A stretch of 64,000 bases of DNA from Diploptera punctata (Eukaryota > Arthropoda > Insecta > Blattodea > Blaberidae), in the NCBI GenBank assembly GCA_030220185.1, contig JASPKZ010007795.1:2659001-2723000 (forward strand), in the 5' to 3' direction. Within the stretch, counting starts at the first letter, position 1. Each line of letters opens with the position of its first letter. Below the pieces are notes generated by a model, which worked only from the letters and a program-made list of their open reading frames with translations, searched no databases and had not been told where the DNA came from. Positions 29,873 through 45,100 of the stretch are shown one piece after another. Both the position numbers and the translations under genes were made by a program.

Positions 29873-32800
29873 GTAATGAAAATGGCATTGAAACAGCACA
29901 GAGCACATGAATAAATAAACCGTATCATATGAAATCACATAATACGCTGAGTAATAGTACAGCTAAATGAATGGCAGGACTGTCACTTGGCAGGACATAA
30001 GAAATCTTGCGCTGTATTCAGGTATATTACAACCCCCATTATTGGATAATATCTTTGCACTGTACTTTTGGTTCAATCTCTTCAAAGTAATATTGCCCTA
30101 AATATTACTTCCTATCAATTAAAATTTTAAGTAATTTTAACATAGTGAGCTCAACAGAGTTTCGTAATGTATTTTAAAAATCTTGACTCGTTAGCCAGTC
30201 AGGCAAAAAAAAAAAAACCTACAAAACTACACTGTTGATTATTGAGGATGACTGAGATCTTAGGTACTGTTTTATATTTCATAAAATTTTAACATAGTGA
30301 CCTCAACGGAGTTTCATAATGCATTTTAAAAATCTTGTCTCATTAGCCAGGCAGGCAAAAAAACCTATAAAACTACACTGTTAATTATTGAGGATGACTG
30401 AGATCTTAGGTACTGTTTTATATTTCATAAAATTTTAACATAGTGACGTTAACGGAGTTTCGTAATGCATTTTAAAAATCTTCACTCATTAGCCAGTCAG
30501 GCAAAAAAAAAAAAACCTACAAAACTACACTGTTGATTATTGAGGATGACTGAGATCTTAGGTACTGTTTTATATTTCATAAAATTTTAACATAGTGACC
30601 TCAACGGAGTTTCATAATGCATTTTAAAAATCTTGTCTCATTAGCCAGGCAGGCAAAAAAACCTATAAAACTACACTGTTAATTATTGAGGATGACTGAG
30701 ATCTCAGGTACTGTTTTATATATCTTAAAATTTTAACATAGTGACCTCAATGGAGTTTCGTAATGCATTTTACAAGTCTTCACTCATTAGCCAGTCATGC
30801 AAAAAAAACCTACAAAACTACACTGTTGATTATTGAGGATGACTGAGATCTCAGATACTGTTTTATATTTCTTAAAACTTTAACATAGTGACCTCAACGG
30901 AGTTTCGTAATGCATTTTAAAAATCTTGACTCATTAGCCAGTCAGGAAAAAAAAAACCTACAAAACTACGCTGTTGATTATTGAGGATGACTGAGATCTT
31001 AGGTACTGTTTTATATTTCATAAAATTTTAGCATAGTGACCTGAATGGAGTATCGTAATGCATTTTTAAAATCTTCACTCATTAGCCAGTCAGGCAAAAA
31101 AAAAACCTACAAAACTACACTGTTAATTATTGAGGATGACTGAGATCTCAGATACTGTTTTATATTTCATAAAATTTTAACATAGTGATCTCAACGAAGT
31201 TTCGTAATGCATTTTAAAAATCTTCACTCATTAGCCAGTCAGGCAAAAAAAAACCTACAAAACTACACTGTTGATTATTGCAGATGACTGAGATCTTAGA
31301 TACTGTTTTATATTTAATAAAATTTTAACATAGTGACCTCAATGGAGTTGCGTATTGTATTTTAAAAATCTTGACTCATTAACCAGTCAGGCAAAAAAAA
31401 AAAAACCCTACAAAACTACACTGTTGATTATTGAGGATAACTGAGATCTCAGGTACTGTTTATATTTCTTAAAATTTTAACATAGTGACTTCAATGGAGT
31501 TTCGTAATGCATTTTAAAAATCTTCACTCATTAGCCAGTCAGGCAGAGAAAACCTACAAAACTACACTGTTGATTATTGAGGATGACTGAGATCTCAGGT
31601 ACTGTTTTATATTTCATAATATTTTAACATAGTGACCTGAATGGAGTTTCATAATGCATTTTAAAAATCTTGACTCATTAGCCAGTCAGGCAAAAAAACC
31701 CTACAAAACTACACTGTTGATTATTGACGATGACTGAGATCTCAGGTACTGTTTTATATATCATAAAATTTTAACATAGTGACGTTAACGGAGTTTCGTA
31801 ATGCATTTTAAAAATCTTCACTCAGTAGCCAGTCAGACAAAAAAAAAACCAACAAAACTACACTGTTGATTATTGAGGATGATTGAGATCTCTGGTATTG
31901 TTTTCATTTTTCTTAAAATTTTAGCATACTGACCTCAATGTAGTTTTGTAATGCATTTTAAAAATCTTGACTCATTATCATTAGCCAGTCAGGCTATTTA
32001 ATAAAATTTTAACATAGTGACCTAAATGGAGTTGCGTATTGTATTTTAAAAATCTTGACTCATTAACCAGTCAGGCAAAAAAAAAAACCCTACAAAACTA
32101 CACTGTTGATTATTGAGGATGACTGAGATCTCAGGTACTGTTTATATTTCTTAAAATTTTAACATTGTGACCTCAATGGAGTTTCGTAATGCATTTTAAA
32201 AATCTTCACTCATTAGCCAGTCAGGCAGAGAAAACCTACAAAACTACACTGTTGATTATTCAGGATGACTGAGATCTCAGGTACTGTTTTATATTTCATA
32301 ATATTTTAACATAGTGACCTGAATGGAGTTTCATAATGCATTTTAAAAATCTTGACTCATTAGCCAGTCAGGCAAAAAAACCCTACAAAACTACACTGTT
32401 GATTATTGACGATGACTGAGATCTCAGGTACTGTTTTATATATCATAAAATTTTAACATAGTGACGTTAACGGAGTTTCGTAATGCATTTTAAAAATCTT
32501 CACTCAGTAGCCAGTCAGGCAAAAAAAAAACCAACAAAACTACACTGTTAGTTATTGAGGATGACTGAGATATCGAGTACTGTTATATATTTAATAAAAT
32601 TTTAACGTAGTGCCCTCAATGGAGTTTCGTAATGTATTTTAAAAATCTTCACTCATTAGCCAGTCAGGCAAAAAAAAAAAAAACCTACAAAATTTCACTG
32701 TTGATTATTGAGAATGACTGAGATCTCAGGTACTGTTTTATATTTCTTAAAATTGTAACATAGTGACCTGAATGGAGTTTTGTAATGCATTTTTAAAAAT

Positions 32801-35800
32801 CTTGACTCATTAACCAATCAGGCAAACAAAAACCTACAAAACTACACTGTTGATTATTGAGGATGACTGAGATCTTAGGACTGATTTATATTTCTAAAAT
32901 TTTAACATAGTTACCTCAACGGAGTTTCGTAATGCATTTTAAAAATCTTCACTCATTAGCCAGTGAGGCAAAAAAAAACCTACAAGACTAATCTGTTGAT
33001 TATTGAGGTTGACAGACATCTGAGGTACCGTTTCATATTACATAAAAATTTTAACATAGTTACCTCAACGGAGTTTCGTAATGTATTTAAAAAATCTTTA
33101 CTCATTAACCAGTCAGGCAAAACAAGCTACAAAACTACACTGTTGATTATTGAGGTTGACTGAGATCTGAGGTACTGTTTTATATTTCATAAAATTTTAA
33201 CATAGTAACCTCAACGGAGTTTCGTAATGTATTTTAAAAATCTTGACTCATTAGCCAGTCAGGCAAACAAAAACCTACAAAACTACGCTGTTGATTATTG
33301 AGGATGACTGAGATCTTAGGTACTGTTTTATATTTCATAAAATATCACATAATTACCTAAATGGAGTTTCGTAATGCATTTTAAAAATCTTCACTCATTA
33401 GCCAGTCAGGCAAAAAAAACCTACAAAACTACACTGTTGATTATTATGGATGACTGAGATCTCAGGTGCTGTTTCATATTTCTTATAATTTCAACATAGT
33501 GACCTCAATGGAGTTTCATAATGTATTTTAAAAATCTTGACTTATTAGCCAGTCAAGCAAAAAAAAAAAAACCTTCAAAACTGCACTGTTGATTATTGAG
33601 GATGACTGAGATCTCAGGTACTGTTTTATATTTCTTAAAGTTTAACATAGTGACCGGAATGGAGTTTCATAATGCATTTTAAAAATCTTCACTCATTAGC
33701 CAGTCAGGCAAAAAAAAAACCTACATAAGTACACTGTTGATTATTATGGATGACTGAGATCTCAGGTGCTGTTTCATATTTCTTATAATTTCAACATAGT
33801 GACCTCAATGGAGTTTCATAATGTATTTTAAAAATCTTGACTTATTAGCCAGTCAAGCAAAAAAAAAAAACCTACAAAACTGCACTGTTGATTATTGAGG
33901 ATGACTGAGATCTCAGGTACTGTTTTATATTTCTTAAAGTTTAACATAGTGACCGGAATGGAGTTTCATAATGCATTTTAAAAATCTTCACTCATTAGCC
34001 AGTCAGGCAAAAAAAAAACCTACATAAGTACACTGTTGATTATTGAGGATGACTGAGATCTCAGGTACTGTTTTATATTTCTTAAAATTTTAACATAGTG
34101 ACCGGAATGGAGTTTCATAATGTATTTTAAAAATCTTGACTTATTACCCAGTCAAGCAAAAAAAAAAAAAAACCTACAAAACTGCACTGTTGATTATTGA
34201 GGATGACTGAGATCTCAGGTACTGTTTTATATTTCTTAAAATTTTAACATAGTGACCGGAATGGAGTTTCATAATGTATTTTAAAAATCTTGACTTATTA
34301 GCCAGTCAAGCAAAAAAAAAAAAACCTACAAAACTACACTGTTGATTATTGAGGATGACTGAGATCTCAGGTACTGTTTTATATTTCTTAAAATTTTAAC
34401 ATAGTGACCTCAATGGAGTTTCATAATGTATTTTAAAAATCTTGACTTATTAGCCAGTCAAGCAAAAAAAAAAAAACCTTCAAAACTGCACTGTTGATTA
34501 TTGAGGATGACTGAGATCTCAGGTACTGTTTTATATTTCTTAAAGTTTAACATAGTGACCGGAATGGAGTTTCATAATGCATTTTAAAAATCTTCACTCA
34601 TTAGCCAGTCAGGCAAAAAAAAAACCTACATAAGTACACTGTTGATTATTATGGATGACTGAGATCTCAGGTGCTGTTTCATATTTCTTATAATTTCAAC
34701 ATAGTGACCTCAATGGAGTTTCATAATGTATTTTAAAAATCTTGACTTATTAGCCAGTCAAGCAAAAAAAAAAAACCTACAAACTGCACTGTTGATTATT
34801 GAGGATGACTGAGATCTCAGGTACTGTTTTATATTTCTTAAAGTTTAACATAGTGACCGGAATGGAGTTTCATAATGCATTTTAAAAATCTTCACTCATT
34901 AGCCAGTCAGGCAAAAAAAAAACCTACATAAGTACACTGTTGATTATTGAGGATGACTGAGATCTCAGGTACTGTTTTATATTTCTTAAAATTTTAACAT
35001 AGTGACCGGAATGGAGTTTCATAATGTATTTTAAAAATCTTGACTTATTACCCAGTCAAGCAAAAAAAAAAAAACCTACAAAACTGCACTGTTGATTATT
35101 GAGGATGACTGAGATCTCAGGTACTGTTTTATATTTCTTAAAATTTTAACATAGTGACCGGAATGGAGTTTCATAATGTATTTTAAAAATCTTGACTTAT
35201 TAGCCAGTCAAGCAAAAAAAAAAAAAACCTACAAAACTGCACTGTTGATTATTGAGGATGACTGAGATCTCAGGTACTGTTTTATATTTCTTAAAATTTT
35301 AACATAGTGACCGGAATGGAGTTTCATAATGTATTTTAAAAATCTTGACTTATTAGCCAGTCAAGCAAAAAAAAAAAAAAACCTACAAAACTACACTGTT
35401 GATTATTGAGGATGACTGAGATCTCAGGTACTGTTTTATATTTCTAAAAATTTTAACATAGTGACCGGAATGGAGTTTCATAATGTATTTTAAAAATCTT
35501 GACTTATTAGCCAGTCAAGCAAAAAAAAAAAAACCTACAAAACTGCACTGTTGATTATTGAGGATGACTGAGATCTCAGGTACTGTTTTATATTTCTTAA
35601 AATTTTAACATAGTGACCGGAATGGAGTTTCGTAATGCATTTTAAAAATCTTCACTCATTAGCCAGTCAGGCAAAAAAAAAACCTACATAAGTACACTGT
35701 TGATTATTGAGGATGACTGAGATCTCAGGTACTGTTTTATATTTCAAAAAATTTTAACATAGTGATGTCAATGGAGTTTCGTAATTCATTTTAAAAATCT

Positions 35801-38800
35801 TGACTCATTAGCCAGTCAGGCAAAGAAAACCTACAAAACTTCACTGTTGAGATCTCATATACTCTTTTATATTTCTTAAAATTTTAACATAGTGACGTTA
35901 ACGGAGTTTCGTAATGCATTTTAAAAATCTTCACTCATTAGCCAGTCAGGCAAAAAAAAAAAACCTACAAAACTACACTGTTGATTATTGAGGATGACTG
36001 AGATCTTAGGTACTGTTTTATATTTCATAAAATTTTAACATAGTGACCTCAACGGAGTTTCATAATGCATTTTAAAAATCTTGTCTCATTAGCCAGGCAG
36101 GCAAAAAAACCTATAAAACTACACTGTTAATTATTGAGGATGACTGAGATCTCAGGTACTGTTTTATATATCTTAAAATTTTAACATAGTGACCTCAATG
36201 GAGTTTCGTAATGCATTTTACAAGTCTTCACTCATTAGCCAGTCATGCAAAAAAAACCTACAAAACTACACTGTTGATTATTGAGGATGACTGAGATCTC
36301 AGATACTGTTTTATATTTCTTAAAACTTTAACATAGTGACCTCAACGGAGTTTCGTAATGCATTTTAAAAATCTTGACTCATTAGCCAGTCAGGAAAAAA
36401 AAAACCTACAAAACTACGCTGTTGATTATTGAGGATGACTGAGATCTTAGGTACTGTTTTATATTTCATAAAATTTTAGCATAGTGACCTGAATGGAGTA
36501 TCGTAATGCATTTTTAAATCTTCACTCATTAGCCAGTCAGGCAAAAAAAAAACCTACAAAACTACACTGTTAATTATTGAGGATGACTGAGATCTCAGAT
36601 ACTGTTTTATATTTCATAAAATTTTAACATAGTGATCTCAACGAATTTCGTAATGCATTTTAAAAATCTTCACTCATTAGCCAGTCAGGCAAAAAAAAAC
36701 CTACAAAACTACACTGTTGATTATTGCAGATGACTGAGATCTTAGATACTGTTTTATATTTAATAAAATTTTAACATAGTGACCTCAATGGAGTTGCGTA
36801 TTGTATTTTAAAAATCTTGACTCATTAACCAGTCAGGCAAAAAAAAAAAAACCCTACAAAACTACACTGTTGATTATTGAGGATAACTGAGATCTCAGGT
36901 ACTGTTTATATTTCTTAAAATTTTAACATAGTGACTTCAATGGAGTTTCGTAATGCATTTTAAAAATCTTCACTCATTAGCCAGTCAGGCAAAAGAAAAA
37001 CCTACAAAACTACACTGTTGATTATTGAGGATGACTGAGATCTCAGGTACTGTTTTTATATTTCATAATATTTTAACATAGTGACCTGAATGGAGTTCAT
37101 AATGCATTTTAAAAATCTTGACTCATTAGCCAGTCAGGCAAAAAAACCCTACAAAACTACACTGTTGATTATTGACGATGACTGAGATCTCAGGTACTGT
37201 TTTATATATCATAAAATTTTAACATAGTGACGTTAACGGAGTTTCGTAATGCATTTTAAAAATCTTCACTCAGTAGCCAGTCAGACAAAAAAAAAACCAA
37301 CAAAACTACACTGTTGATTATTGAGGATGATTGAGATCTCTGGTATTGTTTTCATTTTTCTTAAAATTTTAGCATACTGACCTCAATGTAGTTTTGTAAT
37401 GCATTTAAAAATCTTGACTCATTATCATTAGCCAGTCAGGCTATTTAATAAAATTTTAACATAGTGACCTAAATGGAGTTGCGTATTGTATTTTAAAAAT
37501 CTTGACTCATTAACCAGTCAGGCAAAAAAAAAAACCCTACAAAACTACAACTGGTGATTATTGAGGATGACTGAGAATCTCAGGTACTGTTTATATTTCT
37601 TAAAATTTTAACATTGTGACCTCAATGGAGTTTCGTAATGCATTTTAAAAATCTTCACTCATTAGCCAGTCAGGCAGAGAAAACCTACAAAACTACACTG
37701 TTGATTATTCAGGATGACTGAGATCTCAGGTACTGTTTTATATTTCATAATATTTTAACATAGTGGACCTGAATGGAGTTTCATAATGCATTTTAAAAAA
37801 TCTTGACTCATTAGCCAGTCAGCAAAAAAAACCCTACAAAACTACACTGTTGATTATTGACGATGACTGAGATCTCAGGTACTGTTTTTATATATCATAA
37901 AATTTTAACATAGTGACGTTAACGGAGTTTCGTAATGCATTTTAAAAATCTTCACTCAGTAGCCAGTCAGGCAAAAAAAAAACAACAAAACTACACTGTT
38001 GTTATTGAGGATGACTGAGATATCGAGTACTGTTATATATTTAATAAAATTTTAACGTAGTGCCCTCAATGGAGTTTCGTAATGTATTTTAAAAATCTTC
38101 ACTCATTAGCCAGTCAGGCAAAAAAAAAAAAAACCTACAAAATTTCACTGTTGATTATTGAGAATGACTGAGATCTCAGGTACTGTTTTATATTTCTTAA
38201 AATTGTAACATAGTGACCTGAATGGAGTTTTGTAATGCATTTTAAAAATCTTGACTCATTAACCAGTCAGGCAAACAAAAACCTACAAAACTACACTGTT
38301 GATTATTGAGGATGACTGAGATCTTAGGACTGATTTATATTTCTAAAATTTTAACATAGTTACCTCAACGGAGTTTCGTAATGCATTTTAAAAATCTTCA
38401 CTCATTAGCCAGTGAGGCAAAAAAAAACCTACAAGACTAATCTGTTGATTATTGAGGTTGACAGACATCTGAGGTACCGTTTCATATTACATAAAATTTT
38501 AACATAGTTACCTCAACGGAGTTTCGTAATGTATTTAAAAATCTTTACTCATTAACCAGTCAGGCAAAACAAGCTACAAAACTACACTGTTGAGATATTG
38601 AGGGTGACTGAGATCTGAGGTACTGTTTTATATTTCATTAAAATTTTAAACATAGTAACCTCAACGGAGTTTCGTAATGTATTTTAAAAATCTTGACTCA
38701 TTAGCCAGTCAGGCAAACAAAAACCTACCAGACTCCGCTGTTGATTATTGAGGATGATGAGAGATTCTTAGGTACTGTTTTATATTTCATAAAATATCAC

Positions 38801-38990
38801 ATAATTACCTAAATGGGTTTTCGTAATGCATTTTCAAATCTCGAAAAAAAAAAGTCAGTTAGCCAGTCAGGCAAAAAAAAAAAACATACAAAAACTACAC
38901 TGTTGATTGTTGAATGCAGGCTTTCACGGCCGGTAATCATGATGTTGAGTGATTCCGGGTTCTGTGGCCGTGGTCCATAGTTGGTGTTGA

Positions 38991-39036
38991 TACCAGACGT
39001 TTCGCCCTCAACTGCGGAGGGCATCTTCAGTGGCGA
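38991..39036 (-). ncRNA. Hammerhead ribozyme motif (minimal stem III)
   Basis: Exact mirror of 39123-39168 in the other palindrome arm. Confidence 0.78.
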
Positions 39037-39122
39037 GTGCTTCTAGGCGTGTTTCCTGGTCGGAAGCTCTACTTAGAGTACTCTAAGTAGAGCTTCCGAC
39101 CAGGAAACACGCCTAGAAGCAC

Positions 39123-39168
39123 TCGCCACTGAAGATGCCCTCCGCAGTTGAGGGCGAAACGTCTGGTA
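39123..39168 (+). ncRNA. Hammerhead ribozyme motif (minimal stem III)
   Basis: CTGAAGA (39129-39135), six-pair stem II GCCCTC/GAGGGC, GAAA (39156-39159), stem III ACGT, cleavage base C39163, stem I CCA/TGG. This matches the PLE hammerhead type with an almost absent stem III, which in the literature is thought to work as a dimer. Confidence 0.8.
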
Positions 39169-42100
39169 TCAACACCAACTATGGACCACGGCCACAGAAC
39201 CCGGAATCACTCAACATCATTACACTGTTGATTATTATGGATGACTGAGATCTCAGGTGCTGTTTCATATTTCTTATAATTTCAACATAGTGACCTCAAT
39301 GGAGTTTCATAATGTATTTTAAAAATCTTGACTTATTAGCCAGTCAAGCAAAAAAAAAAAAACCTTCAAAACTGCACTGTTGATTATTGAGGATGACTGA
39401 GATCTCAGGTACTGTTTTATATTTCTTAAAGTTTAACATAGTGACCGGAATGGAGTTTCATAATGCATTTTAAAAATCTTCACTCATTAGCCAGTCAGGC
39501 AAAAAAAAAACCTACATAAGTACACTGTTGATTATTATGGATGACTGAGATCTCAGGTGCTGTTTCATATTTCTTATAATTTCAACATAGTGACCTCAAT
39601 GGAGTTTCATAATGTATTTTAAAAATCTTGACTTATTAGCCAGTCAAGCAAAAAAAAAAAACCTACAAAACTGCACTGTTGATTATTGAGGATGACTGAG
39701 ATCTCAGGTACTGTTTTATATTTCTTAAAGTTTAACATAGTGACCGGAATGGAGTTTCATAATGCATTTTAAAAATCTTCACTCATTAGCCAGTCAGGCA
39801 AAAAAAAAACCTACATAAGTACACTGTTGATTATTGAGGATGACTGAGATCTCAGGTACTGTTTTATATTTCTTAAAATTTTAACATAGTGACCGGAATG
39901 GAGTTTCATAATGTATTTTAAAAATCTTGACTTATTACCCAGTCAAGCAAAAAAAAAAAAAACCTACAAAACTGCACTGTTGATTATTGAGGATGACTGA
40001 GATCTCAGGTACTGTTTTATATTTCTTAAAATTTTAACATAGTGACCGGAATGGAGTTTCATAATGTATTTTAAAAATCTTGACTTATTAGCCAGTCAAG
40101 CAAAAAAAAAAAAACCTACAAAACTACACTGTTGATTATTGAGGATGACTGAGATCTCAGGTACTGTTTTATATTTCTTAAAATTTTAACATAGTGACCG
40201 GAATGGAGTTTCATAATGTATTTTAAAAATCTTGACTTATTAGCCAGTCAAGCAAAAAAAAAAAAACCTACAAAACTGCACTGTTGATTATTGAGGATGA
40301 CTGAGATCTCAGGTACTGTTTTATATTTCTTAAAATTTTAACATAGTGACCGGAATGGAGTTTCATAATGTATTTTAAAAATCTTGACTTATTAGCCAGT
40401 CAAGCAAACAAAAAAAAAAAAAACCTACAAAACTACACTGTTGATTATTGAGGATGACTGAGATCTCAGGTACTGTTTTATATTTCTAAAAATTTTAACA
40501 TAGTGACCGGAATGGAGTTTCATAATGTATTTTAAAAATCTTGACTTATTAGCCAGTCAAGCAAAAAAAAAAAAACCTACAAAACTGCACTGTTGATTAT
40601 TGAGGATGACTGAGATCTCAGGTACTGTTTTATATTTTCTTAAAATTTTAACAATAGTGACCGGAATGGAGTTTCGTAATGCATTTTAAAAATCTTCACT
40701 CATTAGCCAGTCAGGCAAAAAAAAAACCTACATAAGTACACTGTTGATTATTGAGGATGACTGAGATCTCAGGTACTGTTTTATATTTCAAAAAATTTTA
40801 ACATAGTGATGTCAATGGAGTTTCGTAATTCATTTTAAAAATCTTGACTCATTAGCCAGTCAGGCAAAGAAAACCTACAAAACTTCACTGTTGAGATCTC
40901 ATATACTCTTTTATATTTCTTAAAATTTTAACATAGTGACCTGAATGGAGTTTTGTAATGCATTTTAAAAATCTTCACTCATTAGCCAGTCAGGCAAAAA
41001 AAAATCCTACGTAAGTACACTGTTGATTATTGAGGATGACTGAGATCTCAGGTACTGTTTTATATTTCTTAAAATTGTAACATAGTGACCTGAATGGAGT
41101 TTTGTAATGCATTTTAAAAATCTTGACTCATTAACCAGTCAGGCAAACAAAAACCTACAAAACTACACTGTTGATTATTGAGGATGACTGAGATCTTAGG
41201 ACTGATTTATATTTCTAAAATTTTAACATAGTTACCTCAACGGAGTTTCGTAATGCATTTTAAAAATCTTCACTCATTAGCCAGTGAGGCAAAAAAAAAC
41301 CTACAAGACTAATCTGTTGATTATTGAGGTTGACAGACATCTGAGGTACCGTTTCATATTACATAAAATTTTAACATAGTTACCTCAACGGAGTTCGTAA
41401 TGTATTTTAAAAATCTTGACTCATTAGCCAGTCAGGCAAACAAAAACCTACAAAACTACGCTGTTGATTATTGAGGATGACTGAGATCTTAGGTTCTGTT
41501 TTATATTTCATAAAATATCACATAATTACCTAAATGGAGTTTCGTAATGCATTTTAAAAATCTTCACTCATTAGCCAGTCAGGCAAAAAAAACCTACAAA
41601 ACTACGCTGTTGATTATTGAGGATGACTGAGATCTTAGGTTCTGTTTTATATTTCATAAAATATCACATAATTACCTAAATGGAGTTTCGTAATGCATTT
41701 TAAAAATCTTCACTCATTAGCCAGTCAGGCAAACAAAAACCTACAAAACTACACTGTTGATTATTGAGGATGACTGAGATCTTAGGACTGATTTATATTT
41801 CTAAAATTTTAACATAGTTACCTCAACGGAGTTTCGTAATGTATTTAAAAAATCTTTACTCATTAGCCAGTCAGGCAAAACAAGCTACAAAACTACACTG
41901 TTGATTATTGAGGTTGACTGAGATCTGAGGTACTGTTTTATATTTCATAAAATTTTAACATAGTAACCTCAACGGAGTTCGTAATGTATTTTAAAAATCT
42001 TGACTCATTAGCCAGTCAGGCAAACAAAAACCTACAAAACTACGCTGTTGATTATTGAGGATGACTGAGATCTTAGGTTCTGTTTTATATTTCATAAAAT

Positions 42101-45100
42101 ATCACATAATTACCTAAATGGAGTTTCGTAATGCATTTTAAAAATCTTCACTCATTAGCCAGTCAGGCAAAAAAAACCTACAAAACTACACTGTTGATTA
42201 TTATGGATGACTGAGATCTCAGGTGCTGTTTCATATTTCTTATAATTTCAACATAGTGACCTCAATGGAGTTTCATAATGTATTTTAAAAATCTTGACTT
42301 ATTAGCCAGTCAAGCAAAAAAAAAAAAAAAAAACCTACAAAACTGCACTGTTGATTATTGAGGATGACTGAGATCTCAGGTACTGTTTTATATTTCTTAA
42401 AATTTTAACATAGTGACCGGAATGGAGTTTCATAATGTATTTTAAAAATCTTGACTTATTAGCCAGTCAAGCAAAAAAAAAAACCTACAAAACTGCACTG
42501 TTGATTATTGAGGATGACTGAGATCTCAGGTACTGTTTTATATTTTCTTAAAATTTTAAACATAGTGACCGGAATGGAGTTTCATAATGTATTTTAAAAA
42601 TCTTGACTTATTAGCCAGTCAAGCAAAAAAAAAAAAAAAACCTACAAAACTACACTGTTGATTATTGAGGATGACTGAGATCTCAGGTACTGTTTTATAT
42701 TTCTTAAAATTTTAACATAGTGACCGGAATGGAGTTTCATAATGTATTTTAAAAATCTTGACTTATTAGCCAGTCAAGCAAAAAAAAAAAACCTACAAAA
42801 CTGCACTGTTGATTATTGAGGATGACTGAGATCTCAGGTACTGTTTTATATTTCTTAAAATTTTAACATAGTAACCGGAATGGAGTTTCGTAATGCATTT
42901 TAAAAATCTTCACTCATTAGCCAGTCAGGCAAAAAAAAAACCTACATAAGTACACTGTTGATTATTGAGGATGACTGAGATCTCAGGTACTGTTTTATAT
43001 TTCAAAAAATTTTAACATAGTGATGTCAATGGAGTTTCGTAATTCATTTTAAAAATCTTGACTGATTAGCCTGTCAGGCAAAGAAAACCTACAAAACTTC
43101 ACTGTTGAGATCTCATATACTCTTTTATATTTCTTAAAATTTTAACATAGTGACCTGAATGGAGTTTTGTAATGCATTTTAAAAATCTTCACTCATTAGC
43201 CAGTCAGGCAAAAAAAAAAACCTACATAAGTACACTGTTGATTATTGAGGATGACTGAGATCTCAGGTACTGTTTTATATTTCTTAAAATTTTAACATCG
43301 TGCTCGGAATGGAGTTTCATAATGTATTTTAAAAATCTTGACTTATTAGCCAGTCCAGCCACAATAAAAAAATAAAACCTACAAAACTGCCCTTGTTGAT
43401 TATTGAGGATGACTGAGATCTCAGGTACCTGTGTTTAATATTTTCTTAAAATTTTAACCATAGTGAACCGGAATGGATTTTCATGCATGTTTGTTAAAAA
43501 TCTTGACTTATTAGCCCGTCAAGCAAAAAAAAAAAAAACCTAACAAAACTACACTGTTGATTATTGAGGATGACTGAGATCTCAGGTACTGTTTTATATT
43601 TCTTAAAATTTTAACATAGTGACCGGAATGGAGTTTCATAATTTATTTTACAAATCTTGACTTATTAGCCAGTCAAGCAAAAAAAAAAAACCTACAAAAC
43701 TGCACTGTTGATTATTGAGGATAACTGAGATCTCAGGTACTGTTTTATGTTTTCTAAAATTTTAACATAGTGACCGGAATGGAGTTTCATAATGTATTTT
43801 AAAAATCTTGACTTATTAGCCATTCAAGCAAAAAAAAAAAAAACCTACAAAACTGCACTGTTGATTATTGAGGATGACTCTGAGATCTCAAGTACTGTTT
43901 TATATTTCAAAAATTTTAAACATAAGTGATGTCAATGGAGTTTCGTAATTCATTTTAAAAATCTTGACTCATTAGCCAGTCAGGCAAAGAAAACCTACAA
44001 AACTTCACTGTTGAGATCTCATTTACTCTTTTATATTTCTTAAAATTTTAACATAGTGACCTGAATGGAGTTTTGTAATGCATTTTAAAAATCTTCACTC
44101 ATTAGCCAGTCAGGCAAAAAAAAAACCTTCATAAGTACACTGTTGGTTATTCAGGATGACTGAGATCTCAGGTACTGTTTTATATTTCATAAAATTTTAA
44201 CATAGTGACTTAAACGGAGTTTCGTAATGAATTTTAAAAATCTTGACTCATTAGCCAGTGAGGCAAAAAAACCATACAAAACTACACTGTTGATTATTGA
44301 GGATGACTGAGATCTCAGGTACTTTTTTATATTTCATAAAATTTTAACATAGTGACCTGAATGGAGTTTTGTAATGCATTTTAAAAATCTTCACTCATTA
44401 GCCAGTCAGGCAAAAAAAAAACCTTCATAAGTACACTGTTGGTTATTCAGGATGACTGAGATCTCAGGTACTGTTTTATATTTCATATAATTTTAACATA
44501 GTGACTTAAACGGAGTTTCGTAATGAATTTTAAAAATCTTGACTCATTAGCCAGTGAGGCAAAAAAACCATACAAAACTACACTGTTGATTATTGAGGAT
44601 GACTGAGATCTCAGGTACTTTTTTATATTTCATAAAATTTTAACATAGTGACCTGAATGGAGTTTCGTAATGCATTTTAAAAATCTTGACTCATTAGCCA
44701 GTCAGGCAAAAAAAAAAAATATAAACCTATAAACTACACTGTTAATTATTGAGGATGACTGAGATCTCAGGTATTGTTTTATATTTCATAAAATTTTAAC
44801 ATAGTGATCTGAATGGAGTTTTGTAATGCATTTTAAAAATCTTCACTCATTAGCCATTCAGGCAAAAAAAAGGAAAGCTACAAAAGTTCACTGTTTATTA
44901 TTGAGGATGACTGAGATCTCAGGTACTGTTTTATATTTCTTAAAATTTTAACATAGTGATCTGAATGGAGTTTCGTAATGCATTTTAAAAATCTTCTCTC
45001 ATTAGCCAGTCAGGCAAAATAAAAAAATGTACATAAGTACACTATTGATTATTGAGGATGACTGAGATCTCATGCACTGTTTTATATTTAATAAAATTTT

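Larger units (their letters stand above)
38909..39220. mobile_element. PLE-derived perfect palindrome inserted in the satellite
   Basis: Flanked by the 13-bp duplication TACACTGTTGATT (38896-38908 and 39221-39233), which is satellite sequence. Bases 38939-39220 form a palindrome with 141-bp arms and no loop (centre 39079.5). The left 30 bases (GCAGGCTTTCACGGCCGG...) are the unpaired PLE terminus also seen at 9013-9044 and 48828. Each arm carries a hammerhead. Matching satellite at 33430 gives the empty site. An open frame here (38809-39024, minus) is only a by-product. Confidence 0.93.
35886..40930. repeat. Second copy of a 5.45-kb higher-order satellite unit
   Basis: The order of distinctive variants (GACGTTAACGG, then CTTGTCTCATTAGCCAGGCAGG, then TTACAAGTCTTC, and so on) matches 30437 onward at an offset of about 5449. 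After the inserted palindrome the offset becomes about 5791. It has more small indels than the first copy, especially at 37550-38800. Confidence 0.85.

Noticed and set aside
38809..39024. 71-residue minus-strand frame overlapping the palindrome.
   Set aside because: Mixture of satellite and ribozyme sequence; no protein similarity.
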